The notes below the pieces were generated by a model, which was not told where the DNA came from, searched no databases, and saw nothing but the letters and a program-made list of their open reading frames with translations. The position numbers and the translations under genes are program-made. A DNA stretch of 64,000 nucleotides from Bog-756 sp963830165 (lineage in GTDB: Bacteria; Actinomycetota; Acidimicrobiia; Acidimicrobiales; RAAP-2): NCBI GenBank assembly GCA_963830165.1, contig CAWHKZ010000011.1:310001-374000 (forward strand), in the 5' to 3' direction. The number at the start of each line of letters is the position of its first letter. Position 1 is the first letter of the stretch. Of the stretch, positions 18,349 through 27,271 are shown piece by piece.

Positions 18349-19917
18349 GTGGTCGATACGGGCACGCGCGTGGTGGTAAGCGCTCCCGACCAGGTGGCGA
18401 CCCCCACAGGCGGGCCGGGCGTCGCCGGTCGGTGGTCGTTGCGCGTCGGTCTCGTGCTCCTCGGACTGCAGGGCGTCTTCCTCGTCGGCCTGTCCGTCGT
18501 GCTCTACCGGCGCTTCACGCTGGGCATCGACTTCGGGATCTTCAGCCAGGCCTGGACGCAGATCGGGACAGGCCACCTCGACCCCGTCTCCACCATGAAC
18601 GGGTTCCCGTACGTGAAGAGCCACTTCGAACTGCTGATGTGGCCGCTCGCCCTCCTCCACCTCGTCGCGCCCTCGGCCATCGTGCTGCTCTTCGTGCAGG
18701 ACCTCGCCCTGGTGGTCACCGGCATGGTCGTCCTGACATGGGTGGCGGCCCTGTTGCGGCGGTCGCAGGCGGGCGCGGCGTGGACCGTGGCCGTCATGGC
18801 CGGCACCGTCGCGTTGGTGCTGATCGACCCCGTGGTCTACGCCACCGCGGCCGAGGACTTCCACTTCGAACCGCTGGCCACCTGCTTCGTGGTGCTGGCC
18901 GCCTACGACCTGTGGTCCGGCCGGACGACGAGGATGTGGCTGTGGGCGGTGCTGTGCCTGCTGTGCGGCGACATCGGCGGCCTCTACGTGCTGGGCCTCG
19001 GGCTCTCCGGGGTGGTGGCCGCCCGGGGTGACCGTTCCCGGGCGCTCGTCCTGGTGGTGGTGGGCGTGGCCTGGGTCGGGACCATCTCGGCCCTCGGCGC
19101 CGACGTGGGGTCCGGCATCTCGACCGGGTACGCGTACCTGGCCGGGCGCCAGGCCCTGCCCACCGGATCCCACGGTCTCGTCCTGGTGGCGGGGGGTGTC
19201 GTCGGACACCCGTACCGGGCGTGGGACGTGCTCTGGTCCCGGTGGGGCACCATCTTCCGCTACCTCGAGGCCGGGGGAGGGATCGGTGTCCTCACGCCGT
19301 GGGGCTTCGGCGTTCCACTCGTCGCCCTGGGCTCGTCCGGGCTGCAGTCCGTCGGGATCTTCATCACCATGCCCTTCCAGAACATCGTGGTCGTGCCGTT
19401 CGTGACCTTCGGAACGGCGTGGCTGGTGGTGTGGATCGCCACCCGGTGGCGTACCTGGCTCGGCGTGGTCCTGGCCACGGTCGTCGGTGCCGCGGCGCTG
19501 GTGGCGGGAGGCGCCGAGGCCGCCCAGCAGCTCCCGACCGCCTTCACCGTCAATGCCACGGCCGGCGTGGTCGGCGCCGACCAGGCGGCAGCGCTCGGAC
19601 GGGCCCTGGCCGCCACCCCGGCCGACGCCGAGGTGATCGCCTCGGTGCCGATCATCGGGCGCTTCGGCCAGCGGCCGTACCTCTACACGTTGGTGGACAC
19701 GGCCGTGCACACCACCGCTCCGGTGCCGGTCCATGCCGACAGCGTGGTCGTGGTCATCGCCGGGGCGGACGCTCCCGAGCTGCTGCCCCCGTCGATCGCC
19801 GGTCAGTTGCAGGACGATCTGGTGGCCCGCGGCGGGCAGGTGGTGGTCGATGCAGCGGGGGTGGTGGCGATCGTGTGGCACCCGCCGCCGGGGACGACGG
19901 AACTGGACCTGCCCTGA
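18349..19917 (+). CDS. DUF2079 multi-pass membrane protein
   Basis: A 522-residue integral membrane protein with about ten hydrophobic helices. Start chosen at the GTG at 18349, with GGGAGG eight bases before. The N-terminal YRRFTLGIDFGIFSQAW and the ATAAEDFHFEPLATCF block are the hallmarks of DUF2079, a family related in layout to GT-C glycosyltransferases (an acidic pair after the first helix). The last 120 residues form a soluble domain. Function is unknown; a role in cell-envelope polysaccharide assembly is inference. It is divergent from the peptidoglycan-binding lipoprotein across a 204-base gap. Confidence 0.8.
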   Translation: MVDTGTRVVVSAPDQVATPTGGPGVAGRWSLRVGLVLLGLQGVFLVGLSVVLYRRFTLGIDFGIFSQAWTQIGTGHLDPVSTMNGFPYVKSHFELLMWPLALLHLVAPSAIVLLFVQDLALVVTGMVVLTWVAALLRRSQAGAAWTVAVMAGTVALVLIDPVVYATAAEDFHFEPLATCFVVLAAYDLWSGRTTRMWLWAVLCLLCGDIGGLYVLGLGLSGVVAARGDRSRALVLVVVGVAWVGTISALGADVGSGISTGYAYLAGRQALPTGSHGLVLVAGGVVGHPYRAWDVLWSRWGTIFRYLEAGGGIGVLTPWGFGVPLVALGSSGLQSVGIFITMPFQNIVVVPFVTFGTAWLVVWIATRWRTWLGVVLATVVGAAALVAGGAEAAQQLPTAFTVNATAGVVGADQAAALGRALAATPADAEVIASVPIIGRFGQRPYLYTLVDTAVHTTAPVPVHADSVVVVIAGADAPELLPPSIAGQLQDDLVARGGQVVVDAAGVVAIVWHPPPGTTELDLP

Positions 19918-20018
19918 CCGGAGCCCGCAGGTCCGGCCCGCGGGTGGGGGTGGCTCCCGCCACCTGCCAGACTCCGTGAACAGGACCGTGCACACTCGAA
20001 CCACTGGGAGGCGGTGAC

Positions 20019-20939
20019 GTGATCGCAGTCTGCTTCGCCCTGCTCGGGGCGTTCAGCCAGGCGCTCGCCTCCGTGCTCCACCGGTTGACCAACGTCACCG
20101 CACGGGAGGACGACCGGACCGTCGTGCAGTCGGTCCTCTTCCTGCTGCGCCATCCGCTGTGGCTGCTCGGGATCGTGTCGATGGGCGCCACCTTCGTGTT
20201 CACCGCGGTGGCCCTGTACTTCGGCCAGCTGGCCACGGTCCAGCCCATCCTCGTCACCGAGCTGATCTTCACCCTGGCCCTGCGGGCGTTGTGGCTGCAC
20301 GACGAGATCGCGGTGCGCACCTGGGGCGCCGCCGTCCTGCTGTGCGCCGGCCTGTTCGGGTTCCTCGTGGTCGCCCGGCCCCAGGAGGGGCACGGTCACC
20401 CGACGGCCGGGCAGTGGATCGTGGCCGTGGGCGCCCGCCTGGTCGTGGTCGCCATCCTCGTGCTGCTGAGCCGGTGGGGGTCCCCGGCCCGCCGGGCCGC
20501 ACTGCTCGGGGCCGCGGCCGCCCTGGTCTGGGCCATCGACGCGGCGTTCGTGAAGGCGGCCACCGAGACGCTGGCCCGCGACGGCTGGATCGGCATGTTC
20601 GCCCACTGGCCGGTCTACGCCGTGGTGGTGAGCGGGGTGGCCGGCACCTTCCTGCTGGAGTCGGCGTTTACCGCGGGCCCGCTGGCCGCGTCGCAGTCCG
20701 CACTGCTCATCGTCGACCCGATCGCCAGCATCGTCATGGGCGTGGAGCTGTTCGGCGAGCAGCTGACCCACACACCGGCGGCCATCGCCCTGCAGGCCGT
20801 CTCCCTGGTGGTGATGTTCGGAGGGGTCGTGCTGCTGTCGGTGTGGGCGCCACCGACCGTGGAGGCCCACACCAGACGGTCGCCCCGTGTGGTCCCCGTC
20901 GACGGGGGGCTACCGCTCGGGCCCGATACCGGACCCTGA
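20019..20939 (+). CDS. DMT-family (EamA-like) transporter
   Basis: A 306-residue membrane protein with about nine to ten helices and the internal duplication expected for the drug/metabolite transporter superfamily. The second half ends in the typical ESAFTAGPLAASQSALLIVDP turn and VELFGEQL. Similar actinobacterial DMT proteins are annotated only as hypothetical transporters, and no substrate can be read from the sequence. GTG start at 20019 with a GGGAGG site. It lies 101 bases after the DUF2079 gene, so they may share a transcript. Confidence 0.8.
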   Translation: MIAVCFALLGAFSQALASVLHRLTNVTAREDDRTVVQSVLFLLRHPLWLLGIVSMGATFVFTAVALYFGQLATVQPILVTELIFTLALRALWLHDEIAVRTWGAAVLLCAGLFGFLVVARPQEGHGHPTAGQWIVAVGARLVVVAILVLLSRWGSPARRAALLGAAAALVWAIDAAFVKAATETLARDGWIGMFAHWPVYAVVVSGVAGTFLLESAFTAGPLAASQSALLIVDPIASIVMGVELFGEQLTHTPAAIALQAVSLVVMFGGVVLLSVWAPPTVEAHTRRSPRVVPVDGGLPLGPDTGP

Positions 20940-21036
20940 GCGGCGGGCCGGGCCACCGGGCCGTGCCCGAGTGAACGGGTCCGCCGGGCCGATCTGCCCG
21001 AAGGAACGCTCGGCCACGTCGGCGTAGCCTGGCCCC

Positions 21037-21324
21037 GTGGAGTTCAGCCGGGAGCTTCGTGCCCGCGTCCTGTCCGGCGACATCACGGTGTCGTTCCGTC
21101 TGTGGCAGCGGCCCCAGGTGAAGACCGGGGGCTGCTACCGCGTGGGCGGCGGCCGGATCGAGGTCGACTCGGTCGAACTGATCCCCTTCGCCTTCATCGA
21201 GGACGCCGACATCCGCCGGGCCGGCGAAGTGGACCTCGAGTCACTCCGACGACGGGCCGCCCATGCCGGTCCCATCCACGAGGAGACGCTCCTCTACCGG
21301 ATCGAGTTCCACGTCATCGAGTAG
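21037..21324 (+). CDS. ASCH/PUA-like small protein
   Basis: A 95-residue acidic protein. The pattern (ELRARVLSGDITVSFRLWQRPQVKTGGCYRV, split here as RVLSGDITVSFRLW and VKTGGCYRVGGG) fits ASCH-type domains, small PUA-like beta barrels that often bind RNA or nucleotides: a Leu-Arg helix, a G-x-K/T turn, then a strand with Gly, and a C-terminal RIEFHVIE strand. Start at the GTG at 21037. Function unknown; it is a single gene between the DMT permease and the aldolase. Confidence 0.55.
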   Translation: MEFSRELRARVLSGDITVSFRLWQRPQVKTGGCYRVGGGRIEVDSVELIPFAFIEDADIRRAGEVDLESLRRRAAHAGPIHEETLLYRIEFHVIE

Positions 21325-21484
21325 GCCACGTCCCACCGAGCACCCGCGCCCGCCGGTGCGGGACGATCACGAACGGTCCCCGGCCCCACCGCACGGGTCG
21401 TCAGCGCCATGTCGCCCGGGACGTCCCCACCCGGCGCGTCCGACCGCAGCGAGTAATGTCCGGCTGTCCGGCGATGGAGGGCTC

Positions 21485-22150
21485 ATGAGCGATCTACTAC
21501 TTGCAGACGAACGGGAGGCGGTGGCCGCGGCCAGCCGCCACTTGGCCCAGAAGGGACTCGTCATCGGCACCGCCGGCAACATCTCGGCACGCCAGGGCGA
21601 CCTGGTGGCCGTGACCCCCACCGGTGCCGACCTCTCCACGGTGACCGCCGAGATGATCACGGTGATCACCCTCGAAGGCGAGGTGGTCGACGGAGACCTG
21701 GCTCCGACCTCCGAGGTGCCGCTGCACACCGGCATCTACGCCGCCACCAACGCCCTCGCCATCACCCATGCCCATGCGATGGCCTCCACCGCACTCTCCT
21801 GCTGCTTCGACGAGCTGCCACCGCTGCACTACAGCTGCCTGGGTCTCGGTGGAGCGCCCCGGACCGCGGCGTACGCGACCTTCGGCTCCGAGGAGCTGGC
21901 CCGTAACGTCCTCGAGGCACTGCAGGGCCGCAACGCCGCCATGATGCAGAACCACGGCTCGGTGGCCTACGGCAACAAGATGGCCGAAGCGGTCGAACGC
22001 CTCGAACTCCTCGAGTGGCTCGCCGAGCTGTACTGGCGGGCCTCGTCCATGGGCACTCCCCGTGTGCTCACCGACAAGGACTTCGAGGACATCATCACGG
22101 CAGCCATCGAACGCGGGTACGGCGGCCTGAAGAAGGTCAGGAAGGACTGA
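21485..22150 (+). CDS. Class II aldolase/adducin-family protein
   Basis: A 221-residue zinc aldolase of the fuculose-phosphate/ribulose-phosphate epimerase type. Seen: GLVIGTAGNISARQGD (phosphate-binding Gly/Asn/Ser), the zinc His pair in THAHAMASTAL, SEVPLHTGIY with the catalytic acidic residue region, and a third His in MMQNHGSVAYG. The start ATG at 21485 follows GGAGGG by two to three bases. Substrate is not evident. It ends tail-to-tail with the DinB-like remnant, overlapping by 14 bases. Confidence 0.88.
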   Translation: MSDLLLADEREAVAAASRHLAQKGLVIGTAGNISARQGDLVAVTPTGADLSTVTAEMITVITLEGEVVDGDLAPTSEVPLHTGIYAATNALAITHAHAMASTALSCCFDELPPLHYSCLGLGGAPRTAAYATFGSEELARNVLEALQGRNAAMMQNHGSVAYGNKMAEAVERLELLEWLAELYWRASSMGTPRVLTDKDFEDIITAAIERGYGGLKKVRKD

Positions 22151-22523
22151 CGCCGGGTCGCTCCGGTGGGCCGGCGCCGCCGGACCCGGGAGCGGTGAAG
22201 CGTCCGCCCGCGCCGTCCAGCCGACCGGCGGGCAACGTGCGGCCGCACAGCACGAGGGCCAGGTCCTGGGCCGTGCCCGACAGCGGCACCCCGGTGCCGA
22301 ACAACCAGTCGATGTCCGAGGCGCGCACCTCGACCCCGTCGAGGTCGACCGAGAGGTGGTGGAGGCTCCGCGACGAGGTGACGGTCTGGCGCCGACCGGC
22401 GCACAGGCTCCGACGCTCCCAGGCTTCCGGCGCCAGGCCGTCGGGCAGTGTCGTCAGCTCCCGGCGCTGGGCCGCCACCACCTCCAACACGTCGTCCTCG
22501 TCGTCCGGCTCGGAGTTCCTCAT
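22137..22523 (-). CDS. DinB/maleylpyruvate isomerase-like protein with internal deletion
   Basis: A 128-residue protein that looks like the two ends of a normal about 200-residue TIGR03083/mycothiol-dependent maleylpyruvate isomerase-like protein joined together. Residues 1-45 match the family start (LEVVAAQRREL, LAPEAWERRSLCAG), but the following DVVAHL helix with the metal His is absent and the sequence jumps to the C-terminal domain (VDLDGVEVRASDIDWLFGTG, LVLCGRTLPAGRLDGAG). It has thus lost the four-helix metal site and is probably not an enzyme. Its ATG overlaps the ArsR stop (22520-22523), so it is translated from the same message. It may be a decaying gene or a small regulator partner. 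Confidence 0.6.
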   Translation of the reverse strand: MRNSEPDDEDDVLEVVAAQRRELTTLPDGLAPEAWERRSLCAGRRQTVTSSRSLHHLSVDLDGVEVRASDIDWLFGTGVPLSGTAQDLALVLCGRTLPAGRLDGAGGRFTAPGSGGAGPPERPGVSPS

Positions 22524-22873
22524 GTGCCCTCCGTCCCCAGGGAACCGCCTCGGACGTCACGCAGGTGGGCGTCGGAGTTGTCGGACCACTCGTCCCAGAC
22601 CTGGCGGTGCTCCTCGATCCACTCGACCGTCCCGTCGAGCACGACGCGCTCGAGGTGGCAGGGTCGGAACTGGGCCCGACGCGACCGGGAGATCAGCCCG
22701 GAGCGCTCCAGCACCTTCAGGTGCTTGGAGATCCCCGGCAGCGTCATGTCGAACGGGGCGGCGAGCTCGTTGACGGTGGCGTCTCCACGGGCCAGGCGGG
22801 CCACGATCGCCCGGCGGGTCGGGTCGGCCAGGGCGGTGAAGGCGGCGTCGAGCCGTTCCTCGGTCAGCGGCAT
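22520..22873 (-). CDS. ArsR-family transcriptional regulator
   Basis: A 117-residue winged-helix protein: ALADPTRRAIVARLA, then the recognition helix ELAAPFDMTLPGISKHLKVL and the wing SRSRRAQFRPCHL. It lacks the classical ELCVCDL metal site; its single Cys is in the wing. It is of the kind usually paired with an AHSA1/SRPBCC or DinB-type protein, here the shortened DinB-like gene it overlaps by 4 bp. It is preceded by an AT-rich imperfect inverted repeat that is probably its own operator. Confidence 0.9.
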   Translation of the reverse strand: MPLTEERLDAAFTALADPTRRAIVARLARGDATVNELAAPFDMTLPGISKHLKVLERSGLISRSRRAQFRPCHLERVVLDGTVEWIEEHRQVWDEWSDNSDAHLRDVRGGSLGTEGT

Positions 22874-22896
22874 CGGTCCCTCCTCATGCGGATTAC

Positions 22897-22928
22897 TTTA
22901 CCAGTCAGTTAGTTAGCTGATAAGTAAA
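22897..22928. promoter_or_regulatory. Operator-like inverted repeat upstream of the ArsR gene
   Basis: TTTAC at 22897 pairs with GTAAA ending at 22928, and inside it TCAG (22905-22908) pairs with CTGA (22917-22920), all around one centre at 22912/22913. The patch is strikingly AT-rich for this genome and sits 24 bases before the ArsR ATG. Autoregulation is inferred. Confidence 0.45.
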
Positions 22929-23131
22929 ATATCTGCCGGCCAGGAACCGGACGGCGTCGGAGGCGCCACCACCGCGGCCGCCGCCACGCCGATCGTCGTC
23001 GGGAACCACCCGGTGATCGGGCCGGGTCCGACGGCGAGGGCGTGCCCACCGCATCGGTGCCTTCGCGCGCCCACCTAAGCTGACAGGGCACAGTCGGAAG
23101 AGATGGACGAGGCCTCGCGGGGGGAAGCACA

Positions 23132-24709
23132 GTGACGGTGACGAACGGGGCCGACGCCACCCCCAGCGGCCCGCCGGCCGGCAGCCCGGACGAAGCCGCG
23201 CCATCGGGAGGTGCCGCCCAGCAGCTGAGCGCCGAGCGGCGTCGGAAGCGCGACGTGCTGGGGGCCCAGGGCATCGACCCCTACCCCTACCGCTTCGAGC
23301 GCACGGCCACGCCGGCCGCGCTCCAGGCGCGCTACGCGGACCTCGGGCCCGACGCCCGCACCGGCGAGGTCGTCCGCATCGCCGGTCGCCTGACCAGCAT
23401 CCGCGGCCACGGCCGTCTCTCCTTCGCCACCCTGCAGGACGTCTCGGGGGCGATCCAGCTGCTGATGCAGGAGGGAACGCTGTCCGAGCAGGGTGCGACG
23501 GTGCTGGCCAACCTCGACCTGGGTGACTGGATCGGGGCCGAGGGTGAGGTGGTCACCAGCCGGCGGGGCGAGCTCTCGGTCGACGCCTCCGAGCTCCACC
23601 TGCTGTCGAAGTCGCTGCGCCCGCTGCCCGACAAGTGGCACGGCCTGACCGCCACCGACACCCGGTACCGCCAGCGCGAGATCGACCTCCTGGCCAACGC
23701 CGACAGCCGGGCGGTGTTCGACATCCGCTTCAAGGCCATCGCCGCGCTGCGCGCCCTGTTGGCCGCCGAGGACTTCATCGAGGTCGAGACCCCGATCCTC
23801 CAGCCCCAGGCCGGTGGCGCCCTGGCCCGGCCGTTCCTGACGCGGGCCAACGCCCTCGACATCGAACTGAGCCTGCGCATCGCCCCCGAGCTGTACCTGA
23901 AGCGCCTGGTGGTAGGGGGCTACGAGCGCGTGTTCGAGATCGCCCGGAACTTCCGCAACGAGGGCATCGACACCCGGCACAGTCCCGAGTTCACCGCACT
24001 CGAGGCCTACCAGGCCTTCGGCGACGTCTCCGACGCCATGGACCTGACCGAGCGGCTCATCGTGGACGCCGCCGAGCGGGCCACCGGCCGGCTGCAGTTC
24101 ACCGTGGGCGACCGGCCCATCGACCTGACCCCGCCCTGGCCCCGCCGCCAGCTCCTCGACTGGCTGGCCGAGGTGGTCGGCCGGCGGCTCCACCCCGACG
24201 ATCCGGTCGACGAGGTGCGGGCCGTGTGCGACGCCCACCACGTGCCGTACCAGCAGGAGTGGGGGTCGGGCAAGCTCATCTTCGAGTTGTACGACACCGT
24301 GCTCCTCCCGCTGACGACCGACCCCGTGTTCGTGTGCGGGTTCCCGGTGGAGGTCTCGCCCCTGGCCCGACGCACGCCCGACGACCCCACCATGGCCGAC
24401 CGCTTCGAGCTGTGCATCGACGGCAAGGAGTTCGCCAACGGATACAGCGAGCTCAACATCCCCGAGGAGCAGCAGGAACGCTTCGGCCACGAGGCCGAGG
24501 CCGTCGCCCAGGGCGACCTGGAGGCCCACCCGGCCGACGAGGCTTTCGTGCGGGCGCTCGAGTACGGGCTCCCTCCGACGGCCGGGCTCGGGATCGGCAT
24601 CGACCGCCTGATCATGCTGCTGGCCGAGGTCGAGGCCATCCGCGACGTCATCCTCTTCCCCATGCTGCGCCCCGAGTCCACCGGGTCCCGCCCGGAGCCC
24701 GAGGCGTGA
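23132..24709 (+). CDS. lysS: Lysyl-tRNA synthetase, class II
   Basis: Charges tRNA-Lys. The 525-residue protein has an Ala/Pro-rich leader of about 30 residues, the N-terminal OB-fold anticodon domain (GEVVRIAGRLTSIRGHGRL), class II motif 2 (EIARNFRNEGID) and motif 3 (GLGIGIDRLIML). The Lys-pocket segment KEFANGYSELN is intact. GTG start at 23132; the frame is closed shortly before. A stand-alone housekeeping gene. Confidence 0.97.
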   Translation: MTVTNGADATPSGPPAGSPDEAAPSGGAAQQLSAERRRKRDVLGAQGIDPYPYRFERTATPAALQARYADLGPDARTGEVVRIAGRLTSIRGHGRLSFATLQDVSGAIQLLMQEGTLSEQGATVLANLDLGDWIGAEGEVVTSRRGELSVDASELHLLSKSLRPLPDKWHGLTATDTRYRQREIDLLANADSRAVFDIRFKAIAALRALLAAEDFIEVETPILQPQAGGALARPFLTRANALDIELSLRIAPELYLKRLVVGGYERVFEIARNFRNEGIDTRHSPEFTALEAYQAFGDVSDAMDLTERLIVDAAERATGRLQFTVGDRPIDLTPPWPRRQLLDWLAEVVGRRLHPDDPVDEVRAVCDAHHVPYQQEWGSGKLIFELYDTVLLPLTTDPVFVCGFPVEVSPLARRTPDDPTMADRFELCIDGKEFANGYSELNIPEEQQERFGHEAEAVAQGDLEAHPADEAFVRALEYGLPPTAGLGIGIDRLIMLLAEVEAIRDVILFPMLRPESTGSRPEPEA

Positions 24710-24833
24710 CCACCACGCCGGTGGACGACGACGCCCCGTCGGGGGGTCCGACCGGCTGAGCCGGCCCCACTGCCACCCGGGTGGGGTGCCGGATACAGTG
24801 ACCGCAGTGGTGGCGCACGGACGGGGAGCGGCC

Positions 24834-27114
24834 ATGGTCGAAACGGACGGGGACGCACCACCGGCCGGACGCCCGGCGTCCGGGCGGTTCGCGTCCCTCG
24901 CCCGCTGGTGGCGGAAACGGGACCCCGACCTCCGCGCCCTCAAACGGTCGGTGCCGCGCCGCGGTGCTGGTGCCGGGGGTGCTGGCCGCCGTCAAATACG
25001 GCTGGGGCAATCCCCAGGCCACCCTCCTCGCCGCCTTCGGCTCCTTCGCCCTCCTCCTCTTCGCCGACTTCGGCGGACCGCCGCGCGTCCGGCTCCGGTC
25101 CTATCTGGTCCTGGCCGCGACCGGGGCGGTGCTGATCACCGTCGGCACCCTGTGCTCCTCCTACCCGGTCGCCGCCGTGGCGAGCATGGCCCTGGCCGCG
25201 TTCGTCGTCCTCTTCGCCGGGTCGGTGTCGACCCAGGCCGCCACCGGGGCGACGGCCGCCCTGCTCACGTTCATCCTGCCCGTCGCCCAGAAGGCCGGCT
25301 TCGGGGACATCGGACCACGGTTGGCGGGTTGGGGCTTCGCCGCCCTCGTCTGCATTCCCGCCGCCATCCTCATCTGGCCCAGCCGGTGGCACGACCCGCT
25401 CCGGCGCCGGGCGGCCGATGCCGCCGACGCGTTGGCCGACCTGGTCGGTGCGCACGCCGAGGGGAAGCCCGACCAGGAACTCTCCGAGCGGGCGGTCCAG
25501 GCACTGGCGGCGATGCGCGCCCAGTTCGAGGCCACCCCGTACCGGCCCACCGGTGCCGGACCGACCGACGACGCCCTGTCCCGCGTGGTGACCCGACTGG
25601 AGTGGCTGGGCGACAACGCGGTGGTGCCGGTGCACGGTCCCGACGCGCTGAGCGACGACTCGCGGGCCCGGCGCATCGACGGGGCCGTCGAGACCGTGCT
25701 GCGCGAGCTGGCCCGATGCATCGTCGACGACGGGACCCTGTCGGGCCCGCACGGGACCGATGTGCTGGTCGCCGCCGCCGGCCGCCTGGAGGTGGCCCGG
25801 TCGGATGCAGCCCGCTCGGCCCAGACCGACCTGCTCGACCCCGCGGTCCTGCGCCCCGACCCGGGCGCAGGCTCCACCGATCGGACGCTGCGAGAGCTGG
25901 ATCCGACCTACGTGAGCCGGATGCTGGCGCTCGCCACCGCCATGACCGTCGAACTGGTGCTGCGCGTCACCCCGGGGGCCGACGACCGTCACGGGCCGAA
26001 GCGCTGGTGGGAGGCGGTGACGGCGTACGTGCGGGCCACCGCGACGTTCCTCTCGTTCCGGTCGGTGTGGTTCCGCAACAGCCTGCGCGGGGCGGTGGCA
26101 CTGGCCGCCGCCGTGGCCGTGGTCGAGGTGACCGACGTGCAGCACGGATTCTGGGTCGTGCTCGGGACGTTGTCGGTACTCCGGTCCAACGCCCTGGGGA
26201 CGGGCGCCACCGCCCTGCGGGCGGTGCTGGGCACCGTCGTCGGGTTCGCCATCGGGTATGGCGTCCTGGTGATCCTCGGGAACCACCCGGACCTGCTGTG
26301 GGCCGTACTTCCGGTGGCGGTCCTGCTCGCCGGGGTGGCGCCGTCGGTGATCTCGTTCGTCGCCGGGCAGGCGGGGTTCACGGTGACGGTGGTGGTGCTG
26401 TTCACCATCTTCAGCCCCGGGGGGCCGAAGATCGCGCTGCTGCGGGTCGAGGATGTGGCCATCGGTGTGGCGGTGAGCGCGGTCGTCGGCCTCCTCTTCT
26501 GGCCAAGGGGAGCCACGGCCACTTTGGTGCGGGTACTGGGCGACGCCTACGGTGCGGCCATGGCATGGCTGGCCGCCGAGGTCGGGGCCGTGGGGGCGGG
26601 CGTGGTGGCCGGGGCGACCGAGCTCCGGGACGAGGCATTCGCCACGGCCGTCCGGCTCGACGACGCATTCCGACAGTTCCTGACCGAACGGGGAGCGAAG
26701 ACGGTACCGCTGCCGACGGTGACCCACCTGCTGACCGGGTGCTCCCGGATCCGCCTCGTGGCCCAGACCCTCATGTCGCTGCCACCGGGCGACTCCGTCG
26801 ACGACGTGCCCATCGCCGCGATCGGTGGGGCGCGGCTGGCGCTGGCCGGCCAGTACGAGGCGGCGGCGGAATGGTGTTCGGCCTTCGCCGAAGCCGTCGG
26901 CGAACGGCACCCGCGCCTGCCCGAGGTGCCCACCGTCGACCCCGGACTGGGACCGGTGCTGCTCGGTGCGCTCGACGAGGCCCGTCGGCGGGGCCGCATG
27001 GACGGGGTGGTGGCGTCGCTGCGGCTGCTGTGGCTGGAGGAGCGGCTCGACGAGGTCCGGGACCTCGAGGTCGACCTCGCCGCGTCGCCCGGCTGGTTCG
27101 CCCGACCCGGATGA
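24834..27114 (+). CDS. FUSC-family aromatic-acid exporter-like membrane protein, with a +1 frameshift
   Basis: About 759 residues if repaired. The protein starts with a soluble tail (ATG at 24834, GGGGAG site) ending in DPDLRALKRSV. At 24954-24955 an extra C breaks the frame, which resumes as VLVPGVLAAVKYGWG. Two membrane blocks follow, each about five helices, each followed by a cytosolic domain: LLAAFGSFALLLFADFGG in the first and VALAAAVAVVEVTDVQHG plus LGTLSVLRSNALGTG in the second. This is the FUSC/AaeB/YccS layout. Substrate unknown; fusaric- or aromatic-acid efflux is known only for relatives. Without repair the protein would start at the GTG at 24964 (716 residues). Confidence 0.8.
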
Positions 27115-27200
27115 GGGACCGGCCGCACCGCCGCCGTGGAGAACTCCCAGGCCACGACCGTGTTCTCCGATGTCGGGGCGCCGGTGGGAGCGTGTCCCGG

Positions 27201-27262
27201 GGTACACTGGAAGCGGAGCGCCGGGAAGCCTGGTCGGCAACCTATTCGTCGACCCAGGGTGC
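27201..27262 (+). promoter_or_regulatory. Candidate structured leader of the DUF2254 gene
   Basis: The 62 bases before the start contain a compact G-rich element: a hairpin CCGGG-AAG-CCTGG at 27231-27243 is enclosed by GCC and GGC arms, following GGTACACTGG and AAGCGGAGCG. The block CCGGGAAGCCTGGTCGGC reminds me of conserved RNA elements upstream of bacterial cation transporters (nhaA-type leaders), but I cannot confirm the match. DUF2254 is a membrane protein, so an ion-sensing leader is conceivable. Confidence 0.3.
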
Positions 27263-27271
27263 GTGCCCGCC

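Noticed and set aside
17545..20004. Very long open frame (819 codons) on the minus strand across the DUF2079 gene
   Set aside because: Only its last 199 codons (the peptidoglycan-binding lipoprotein) are real; the rest is His/Asp/Gln-rich antisense shadow of DUF2079, with no ribosome site or family features.
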